Shown here: positions 57,157-64,000 of the stretch, one piece after another
Layout: each line of letters opens with the position of its first letter
Position numbering within the stretch: position 1 is the first letter of the stretch
NCBI GenBank assembly: GCA_947652605.1
Contig: OX393579.1
Coordinates: 41,546,970 to 41,610,969, forward strand
Direction of reading: 5' to 3'
DNA: 64,000 nt
Origin: Elmis aenea
Taxonomy: Eukaryota > Arthropoda > Insecta > Coleoptera > Elmidae
Made by a program: the position numbers and the translations under genes
The notes under the pieces: model-generated
What the model saw: the letters and a program-made list of their open reading frames with translations, nothing else
What the model was told of the DNA's origin: nothing
Databases searched by the model: none

Positions 57157-58143
57157 GTATGTATGTATGTTTGTATGTCCTTTATGCATTCCTATACCAT
57201 TCATCCGATCCTGACCAAATTTGGCACAGACAATCTATAGGACCATGGGAAGAAGATAGGCTATATGAGAATTCCCAAAAAAATCGTCCGGAAAAGATAT
57301 TGAGGAAAACGTGCCAAAATCTTACACGCAACATTTAAATCGGGTCGTCTGGAGCGGGAATTTCGTTAAAATTTGACAATTTGACGTAACGTTTAAATGC
57401 TCGAACCTTCTCCGATTCGACCTTTTCGCACATGTGTCGTACCGATTCGGAATCGTCTCGCCCTCCCCGACAAGTACGTACCAAACAATCCCACTTTCAA
57501 GTTAAATTCAGACCACGAACGAGAAAAAGCGCAGGCGCGCGCACGCACTACATACTAACGAACGTCCAAAGCCTTTTTCAAAGAGCGATTAAAAATACTC
57601 GGGGGCGTCTAAAAATCGCGAACTTCTTTGACGGGTCGTATAAAGAATCGAATTTTAATATGTGCACGCTCAGGACCTCGGAAAAAATAGTTTGCAAACG
57701 TTATTAAGTAAAACGTGCAAAAATGTTAGTACCTACATGATGAAAACGTCTTCGCGTGCACGCACTGTCAAACTTTGACAAAATAATAGAAACGCTCAGA
57801 CCTTCTCCACTTATAATAACGAGTGTTGTAAATAAAATTTGAACCGATCGATTAATTGCCTCCAAAAAAAACTGACCCGCCTGGCTCAGAGAGAGTAGAA
57901 TGACGCAATTTTCTCAATTTTTAAAAGCAATTGCGAGTATTGTAAATAAAAATTTGAGCCAATCGATTGATCATCTCCAGATAAGTTATAATCGATATAT
58001 CTCGGGAACTGAGCCAATTAGGGACATGGGAATTGCACCAAACGAAAGATAACTTTTTGCGCAAAAAGAATTTTACGCGCAAAGAGAATTCTACGCGCAA
58101 GCCGGGATCTAGAGGTGAAGGAGAGGGGCTCCGGAATCGCTAG

Positions 58144-58560
58144 TATTAAATATTATTTCGTTTGCAAGTTATAATTTTATTTGTGTCAATGTCAGTTTGG
58201 TGTGGTGTCGCTATGAAAACGAATCAGTTAAATAAATCAACCATTTAGTCCACAGATAAATTTAGTCCTAAAAATTATTCTAGACAAAAATGTCAAGTAT
58301 CATTACACCACGACGACAAAAGCTGTACGGAAAAGTGTTAGCTATGACAGTTTTTGTATTTGAAAGCTAATTCTGTTAAAGCACTTTAATAATCTCTTAA
58401 ACACAAAAAGGTATTTATTAAATACTTGTTTACAGAAGAAGATAGTTTTTCATAGTTTACATGTACCTACTTTAAAGATTTTTTTAGATAAAATAATTCC
58501 CAGAATAATTAGTTACATTTACATGATAATCAAAAAAATTAGAGTACGGTTTAATTATAT
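58144..58560. other. Intergenic, 3' flank of the protease-like gene
   Basis: 58150-58225 is an inverted piece of the repeat at 32600-32660. 58265-58313 (TTTAGTCCTAA, ATTATTCTAGACAAA, TGTCAAGT) recurs at 59984-60032, suggesting that the downstream flank was duplicated along with the protease gene. Confidence 0.5.
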
Positions 58561-59532
58561 TTACATGCTTGCATTATAAAACAAGTATAGAATACCATTA
58601 AAACAAAAAAGGAAAACTAGCATGACTAAAATAAGTGATTTACTACAAATTATTATTGGACTTGCATCATAATCATTACTATCAACACCAAACACACCAA
58701 AATCTATTTGTGGGTACGTGTATGTTACTGTTTTTTTAATCCAATCCAGGTATCTATCAACTCTGGTAAATACTCCTGAAATATTTAATTGAGCACAGTC
58801 GGTTCTCCAAGACACAATGCCATGTTGTTCACCTCCACAAATAAGAGGTCCACCATCATCACCAACGCAAGCATCTCGTTTATTGTTATAAGTGCATACT
58901 TGATCAGGGCTTAGCGTAACGCCATAGTTAGGAGCATATTTTTCGACATTTTGCTTACATTGAAGGTAACTTAACAAAGGTAACTGAACACACGAGGTAT
59001 GGTTTTGACGAATAGGATGTTGTACATCAGGCCTACTCGCTAGTTGATCACCCCAACCCAAAACGGCACACTTTTCGTGTAAACTTGAAATATCATCTGG
59101 GTGTAAAGTCTTAGCAGGTAAAGTCACAAACTGTACGGATTGTGTTTTTTCTATACGTGTTTCTAATTTTAGAAGTGCGATATCATTATCTTTTTTGGAT
59201 GATAAATAGTTTTTTGTGACTATACTTATAACTTTACTACTTTGAGCATTCGTTGAAAAGCGTTCACTTAATATTGTCATACCTGCAAAAATTAAAATAT
59301 CATCCAAGAGAGGATCTTTGTTATCTAAATAACAATGGGCTGCACTAAGAACCCATAAATGGTTTAGTAAAGAACCAGAGCAAATCTGGGTTGTCATTTC
59401 AAAAACTACAACTATGAAAGGATTGTCTTTTACAGTACAATTATAGTCGTTAACTTTGCGACGAGAATGCAATTTTTCAGCAACGACTAGCGCGTTGCAA
59501 ACCATTATCAAAAAAAATATCTTTTTGATCAT
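58561..59532 (-). CDS. Trypsin-like serine protease homologue, catalytic Ser replaced
   Basis: 323 residues from the Met at 59532; this start is chosen because it aligns with the neighbouring paralogue's start and opens a signal peptide (IFFLIMVCNALVVA). An S1 domain follows: His66 in LSAAHC, Asp117 in DNDIALLKL, but the active-site motif is GDDGGPL, so catalytic Ser is Asp226. The S1-pocket position normally Gly216 is Arg243 (VSWRTDC), while the trypsin-type Asp (residue 220) remains. No Arg-Ile-Val-Gly-Gly activation site is seen; RRKVNDY stands there. The tail 291-319 is strongly hydrophobic, so a membrane or lipid anchor is possible. Single exon. It should be a non-catalytic homologue; such proteins in insects often act as cofactors or binding proteins. 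TTTATAATTTAT lies about 45-55 bp upstream of the start in both genes. Confidence 0.85.
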   Translation of the reverse strand: MIKKIFFLIMVCNALVVAEKLHSRRKVNDYNCTVKDNPFIVVVFEMTTQICSGSLLNHLWVLSAAHCYLDNKDPLLDDILIFAGMTILSERFSTNAQSSKVISIVTKNYLSSKKDNDIALLKLETRIEKTQSVQFVTLPAKTLHPDDISSLHEKCAVLGWGDQLASRPDVQHPIRQNHTSCVQLPLLSYLQCKQNVEKYAPNYGVTLSPDQVCTYNNKRDACVGDDGGPLICGGEQHGIVSWRTDCAQLNISGVFTRVDRYLDWIKKTVTYTYPQIDFGVFGVDSNDYDASPIIICSKSLILVMLVFLFCFNGILYLFYNASM

Positions 59533-60299
59533 GTCAGAAAATGACAGTTTCGAAACGATACACATAAATTATAAATTTTATCTGTCACAGCGGCTGTTTG
59601 ACGACCTACTATAATAATAAATTTCAGTTCGAGAAAAATGGAATTACGTTTTTGGATTCAGTGAAATAATTAAGAAAATGTGGGGCATTTGTCACTGTAG
59701 TATGCATCAACATTGTCATAACAATTATTAATAAGATAAGTTAATTTATAATGTATTTATGCATTTTTTTAAAGCATATTTTGTCGAATTCCAAGACCAG
59801 TTCCAAAATTCTCGTTTCTTCAGCAGTAACAATTAAATTTATTATTATTATTTTACTTAAATAAGATTGCAACTGGACGGTTCTTAAAATTAGCCAAGCA
59901 CTTTTTGAAAGAACGATAAAAAACCCTGATGATTGTTAAAATTATTTACATTAAAAACTAATCACTTAAACAATGTAATTCTTTAGTCCTAACAAATTAT
60001 TCTAGACAAATGTCAAGTTACGTTACGCCACGACCTTAGATCATATAAACTACATGGATAATAAAATAAAGGTACCCATAATGAATAACACAACACCATA
60101 GGAATGTAGTTAAGACAATGTTTCTGAAATACCCAACGTGCCTTTTTAAACCTATCTCTTTCTATATTATATGGGCCCAATATATACTATCTTTGTTTTT
60201 GACCCGGGCCCGTTGTCATCGTAGCGCAACCGTGATAAGAACTGTAATCTACTTCCTACCTAGCCTATTTTAACCATTGAATAAAAATATAAAGGAGCG
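59533..60299. other. Intergenic, 5' flank of the protease homologue
   Basis: 59533-59610 is conserved with 62378-62455 (TGACAGT, AAACGATAC, ATAAATTATAAATTTTAT, TTTGACGAC), a likely shared core promoter with a TATA-like AAATTTATAATTTAT on the minus strand. 59984-60032 repeats 58265-58313. Confidence 0.45.
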
Positions 60300-60302
60300 T
60301 TA

Positions 60303-60849
60303 GTCCGCGTTCACAATGAACGTAGTAGATAACAGATAGCAGATAGTGGTTAGTGCGTAACGCGTAAGAAATCCGTGACGAAATATGTTTACTTGGATAC
60401 GGTTAGCAACCGAATTGTTTGTAGCATAGCACATAACCTCAATTTGCTTATCAAATTGACAGTTCGTGTATTCTACGTATTTATTTGTGGAGGGTTATAA
60501 CGGTAATAAGTGGTATTAAACATCGTTTAACATTGGCGCGATCACGATAATTAGTAACCTGGTTACGTAAGTAAGTAACATGGTTACCAATTATTGTGAT
60601 CGCGCCAGCGATCGCCACCGAAACGGTGTGTGTGGATCTTAATACTGTCAGTGTCAGAAAAAATAATTAATTTGAATTATTAAAAACATAGATACTTCAC
60701 TTTGTTTTTGTTATAAATCCGATTTCCATCGTTACTACGTAAATCTTACGTCCATTGTGAACACTTGCATTTGATTATATGCATTTCAACTTTAGCTACT
60801 AACCACTATCTGCTATCTGTTATCTGCTACGTCCATTGTGAACGCAGAC
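60303..60849. mobile_element. Harbinger-like MITE (TTA duplication, GTCYGCGTTCACAATG ends)
   Basis: 547 bp, TTA on both sides (60300-60302, 60850-60852). Inverted ends of more than 50 bp: GTCCGCGTTCACAATG and GTCTGCGTTCACAATG, continuing through AACAGATAGCAGATAGTGG. Non-coding, with a strong internal hairpin at 60535-60606. Confidence 0.8.
60535..60606. other. 25-bp-arm hairpin inside the MITE
   Basis: GGCGCGATCACGATAATT and AGTAACC on the left mirror GGTTACC, AATTATTGTGATCGCGCC on the right with two mismatches. The loop contains GTTACGTAAGTAAGTAAC. Confidence 0.8.
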
Positions 60850-60852
60850 TTA

Positions 60853-61435
60853 TAGCGATACTAAGGCCTCCAGGTTAGCCTCTCAATATGGCAGATGCAT
60901 GTTTCCGCTTCTTAGTGGCGTATCTAGCATTTTTAAATATGTATTGATTAATGTAATATTTGCTTTGTTTTGAATTGGGCCTGTTATTTACTTATTTATT
61001 TCTTGTTTCGTGGTTGAGGCAATTAAAAAAACGACAGCATACATCAATATTTGGATTGTTTATTATGAGAGTTAAAAGATATTATGCTGTACACAAATGC
61101 ACGCCACTGATATGACATACCATTTTGACAGACCACATCAAATTTTCAATACAAGATTACACTACAAACTATTAATGTCTACTTACCTATGAAACGTAAT
61201 CTTTTAATCTTCTACATTTTTTGACCTAGTAAGACTACAAGATCTGCAGCTAACCATTGTAGCACACAAAACCCTAAATTTCTTGACTGTTGTTAAGTCA
61301 CTATTGATTCGTTAATCACAAATATTAAAGTACGGTTTAATTATATTTACATGCTTTCTTTATAAGACAACAAATATAAAATACTTATAAAAATAAAAAA
61401 GTAAAATAAGCATGACTAAAGTAAGTGATTTACTA
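60853..61435. other. Intergenic, 3' flank of the second protease gene
   Basis: 61329-61360 (AGTACGGTTTAATTATATTTACATGC) is shared with 58541-58567. Between 61361 and 61435 a shifted frame still encodes the hydrophobic tail seen in the paralogue. Confidence 0.5.
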
Positions 61436-62377
61436 CTAAGTATTGTTGGACACATTAGCATTAGACCTTATTTGTGGGTATGGGATTTTCACTGTTCTTT
61501 CAATCCAATCCAGGTATCTATCAACTCTGGTATATACTCCTGGAGTATTTACTTGAGCACAGCCCATTCCCCAAGACACAATGCCATGTTGTTCACCTTC
61601 ACAAATAAGAGGTCCACCAGAATCACGATCGCAAGCATCTTTGCCGATGTGATAGGTGCATATTTGATTAGGGGTTACGACGGTACCATTATTGTCAGAA
61701 AAATATTTTTTAAGGTTATCGTTACATTGAAGGTAAATTATCAAAGGCAAGTCAACACACGACAAATGGTTTGGATGAATAGGATCATATGTTCGAATTT
61801 CATGATTGCGTTTACGATCGTTTGTTCTAAATTCAAGATTGCGATTAGTTGAGTTATTTTTTTTTTCGCCTCTGGGTTTCCTTGGAAGCCGCCTACCCCA
61901 ACCCAAAACGACACAGTTTTTGTGGAACCTTGAAATATCTTCTGGGTATACAGTCTTAGCGGGTAAAGTCACAAACTGTACGGATTGTGTTTTTTCTATA
62001 CGTGTTTCTAATTTTAGAAGTGCGATATCATTATCTGCTGTCTGTGTTTTATAGTCTTTTGTGACTATATTTGTAACTTTACTACGTTGAGCAGTCGTTG
62101 AAAAGCGTTCACTTAGTTCTGTCACACCTGCAAAAATTAAAACATCTTCCAGGCGAAGATTTTTGTTATCTAAATAACAATGAGCTGCACTAAGAACCCA
62201 TAAATTGTTTAATAAAGAACCAGCGCATATCATGGTGTTCATTTGAAAAACCACAACTATGAAAGGATTGTCTTTTGCAGTACAGTTATAGCCGAAAATT
62301 ATGGGAGGAGAATGCAATTCTTCAGCCATGACTAGCGCGTTGTAAACCATTATTAAAGAAAATAATTCTTTATTCAT
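61436..62377 (-). CDS. Secreted trypsin-like serine protease (atypical)
   Basis: 313 residues. Signal peptide-like LFSLIMVYNALVMA, then an S1 domain: His66 in LSAAHC, Asp117 in DNDIALLKL, Ser253 in RDSGGPL, trypsin-type Asp247, Gly270 (VSWG). The triad is complete. Oddities: the residue before the Asp-Ser pair is Arg251 instead of the near-invariant Gly193 that shapes the oxyanion hole, which may weaken catalysis; the activation region reads PPIIFGY, so Ile is preserved but no Arg/Lys precedes it; residues about 165-195 contain an insertion with a duplicated NRNLEFRTND / KRNHEIRTYD unit. The C-terminus is RSNANVSNNT, whereas the paralogue ends in a hydrophobic segment; that segment exists downstream in a shifted frame. 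Single exon, same strand as the paralogue at 58561, with stretches of identical DNA. Confidence 0.85.
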   Translation of the reverse strand: MNKELFSLIMVYNALVMAEELHSPPIIFGYNCTAKDNPFIVVVFQMNTMICAGSLLNNLWVLSAAHCYLDNKNLRLEDVLIFAGVTELSERFSTTAQRSKVTNIVTKDYKTQTADNDIALLKLETRIEKTQSVQFVTLPAKTVYPEDISRFHKNCVVLGWGRRLPRKPRGEKKNNSTNRNLEFRTNDRKRNHEIRTYDPIHPNHLSCVDLPLIIYLQCNDNLKKYFSDNNGTVVTPNQICTYHIGKDACDRDSGGPLICEGEQHGIVSWGMGCAQVNTPGVYTRVDRYLDWIERTVKIPYPQIRSNANVSNNT

Positions 62378-62474
62378 GTCAAAAAATGACAGTTACTAAA
62401 CGATACTCATCATAATAAATTATAAATTTTATTCATCATAGTGGCCAGGTTTGACGACGCTATAAATCTATATA

Positions 62475-64000
62475 CAGGGTGATTGATTGAGACCGGGCAT
62501 TAAAAATATATGAAGAATGAAAAAGGGTATGGATCTGAAATTTTGGTTATGACCATAATGGCATCTGATCTGTTTATTGAAAATATTTTCAAGATGGCGA
62601 CACTTCCGCAAATACCGGAAGTTGGCGTCTACTTTTTTATTTTCAATACAATGGTCTATTTTTTAGTGCATTTTTGGATTCAAAACGTTATTTTAGGGGG
62701 ACTTTTATTAGCATTCCCTATACCTAAGTGCAGTCATTTTTTAGATTTTTGGACTTTTTTGAAAATTTTTTGATTTTCACCGTGATGCTTAATATTATCT
62801 AACATGGCCATTTTTAAAGAAAAAACGCTTAAATTTAGACCATGCCTAGAAGAAACCTTGGACTACATCCTAAAATTTTTGCAATCGATGAATTACTTAC
62901 AGGGTGTCCAAAATTTAATTTTCTTTTAATACAACTTCAGACCACTAAAACTCGTTTTTTTCAAATACAATGGCCAAACTTTTTTTTCATTTTCTAATGC
63001 AAAATTACATTCTGCATCAACCTGTATTAGCGTTTCCTATACCTATCTGCAACAGTTTTCGAGTTATTAAGAATTTTTGATAGAGTTAAGAGAAATTGCA
63101 ACATTTTTAAATAGTAAGCCTTGGAAATGACAGCAAATTCCAATATTAATAACTGTAAACCACTTTTATTGCGTTTGTCTGAAGCATCCATGAAAATGTA
63201 TAATCAAGAGTATTCAAACACGAATATTTTGAACTTATTTTATATTCATGAAGGATGTAACAAGATTATTGAAAGAACTTGCCGCGTGGTCATTGAGAGT
63301 TATCCTTATTTGACTGTAATGACCAGACAGAAATTTTAATGAATAGAATCAATTTTTTTTCAATTTAGAAGAGTGAAATCTGCTTGTATTCGACCTAAGC
63401 GTGTGACAAATGATGAAACTAACAAAGTTAACATCCTGAGATATTTTAATGACCATCCTCAGCGATCAATTCGATTGGTAGCGCAAGACTCGGGTTTAAC
63501 ATACTATGCTGTACAAGCTACATTAAAAATACACAACTATTCGTTCACATTTTCAATAATCTTCTGAATTTGTCCAAGAATGTAAAATAAATTCAAAATA
63601 TCCGTGTTTGAATACTCTTGATAATCCATTTTCATGGATACTTCAGACAAACGCGATAAAAGTGGTTGACGGTTATTAAGTATTGGCATTTGTTGTCATT
63701 TCCAAGGCCCACTATTTAAAAATGTTGCAATTACTCTTAAATTTATCAAAAATTCTTAATAACTCGAAAATTGTTGCAGATAGGTATAGGAAACGCTAAT
63801 ACAGATTGATGCAGAATGTAATTTTGCATTAGAAAATGAAAAAAAAGTTTGGCCATTGTATTTGAAAAAAACGAGTTTTGGTGGTCTGAAGTTGTATTAA
63901 AAGAAAATTAAATTTTGGACACCCTGTAAGTAATGCATCGATTGCAAAATATCCAGGATGTAGTCCAAGGTTTCTTCTAGGCATGGTCTAAATTTAATCG
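62475..64000 (+). mobile_element. Foldback carrying transposase N-terminus, cut by window edge
   Basis: Left end TATA-CAGGGTGATTGATTGAG. Left-arm segment (about 62830-63245) is mirrored by 63585-64000, for example GTGGTCTGAAGTTGTATTAA and GGTTTCTTCTAGGCATGGTC; the remaining right arm lies beyond the window. A CAGGGTGTCC motif is internal to the arm at 62900. Between the arms (63246-63584) lies transposase coding sequence that begins inside the left arm. Confidence 0.8.
63187..63567 (+). pseudogene. N-terminal DUF4817 and HTH region of a transposase
   Basis: First frame: YNQEYSNTNILNLFYIHEG, CNKIIERTCRVVIESYP, MTRQKF and a stop at 63337; this is the DUF4817-type N-terminus (family: YGxCxxNAxxAxxxYxxxFP). 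A frame change then gives RPKRVTNDETNKVNILRYFN, HPQRSIRLVAQDSGLTYYAV and QATLKIHNYSF, a helix-turn-helix of the IS630/mariner class that precedes the catalytic core. The core itself is missing and the sequence turns into the inverted arm. The first part of the coding region is inside the arm, so it is present twice in opposite orientation. Confidence 0.75.

Larger units (their letters stand above)
55243..58143 (+). mobile_element. Helitron-like element hosting a Gypsy-type LTR element
   Basis: The 5' end TCTATATATATAAAAGTG and the text ATTCATCCGATCCTGACC, AAATTTGGCACAG just after the (TATG)n tract match the layout of common insect Helitrons. The 3' end has GGAGAGGGGCTCC as a short hairpin, then GGAATCG and CTAG followed by T. 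The base before is A, as expected for insertion between A and T. Excluding the LTR element the length is about 1.0 kb and non-coding. No Rep/helicase. Confidence 0.65.

Noticed and set aside
61412..61852. 146-residue plus-strand open frame
   Set aside because: Shadow of the trypsin-like gene on the minus strand.
1..64000. CRISPR arrays, operons, tRNA or rRNA genes
   Set aside because: No regular spacer array, no convincing tRNA A/B boxes with cloverleaf, and no rRNA-like blocks were seen.

Overview
The window looks like 64 kb of an AT-rich, repeat-saturated arthropod genome, most likely an insect and possibly a beetle. That assignment is inferred from the transposon spectrum, the single-exon trypsin-like genes and the absence of bacterial gene organisation; no marker gene fixes the species. 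Only two host-type genes are convincing, a tandem pair of secreted trypsin-family proteins on the minus strand (58561-59532 and 61436-62377). The upstream copy in the map (58561) has lost its catalytic serine. Almost everything else that can be named is transposable elements, many nested, and most are broken.

Layout. 1-9.4 kb: foldback pieces, a hAT-like element with CCGAAC-rich ends, and a 2.1 kb foldback carrying a transposase C-terminus. 9.4-16.6 kb: Penelope (PLE) 3' debris, a Harbinger-like relic with a MADF-domain ORF, a mariner with plant-type Stowaway ends and a DD39D-like transposase tail, and two large foldbacks, one broken by a hairpin-bearing insert. 18.3-26.5 kb: a jockey reverse transcriptase relic, hAT-like GGAGTC elements, a foldback, and a nearly intact Penelope-like element with an 11-bp target duplication and one frameshift. 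27.4-38 kb: foldbacks, mariner relics, MITEs and a piggyBac-like MITE. 38.3-41.9 kb: a Harbinger-like MITE followed by a non-LTR retrotransposon with an uninterrupted ORF2 and a 10-bp target duplication. 42.7-51 kb: nested hAT-like elements and a piggyBac-like insert whose empty site is preserved in a sister copy. 52.8-58.1 kb: a second Penelope relic split by a foldback, then a Helitron-like element hosting a Gypsy-type LTR element in which gag is fused to integrase. 58.5-64 kb: the protease pair, a Harbinger-like MITE, and a foldback carrying the N-terminal half of a DUF4817/HTH transposase.

Three themes recur. First, about fifty copies of a CACCCTGTA / TACAGGGTG motif bound or punctuate at least eight foldback families with TA target duplications; two of these keep opposite ends of one transposase type, so they look like inverted duplications of transposon halves. 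Second, several elements have CAGGG ends, 8-bp duplications and simple-sequence subterminal arrays (CCGAAC, GGAGTC, ATTTAAATC, CCCGGGAAT), a hAT-like plan. Third, five loci share an AATAGTWAT...ACCAAGG flank followed by a 75-140 bp hairpin whose stem sequence differs between copies while the fold is kept; I cannot assign this to a known family.

Coordinates of element ends were read by eye. Family assignments rest on recognised motifs and target duplications, not on database searches.
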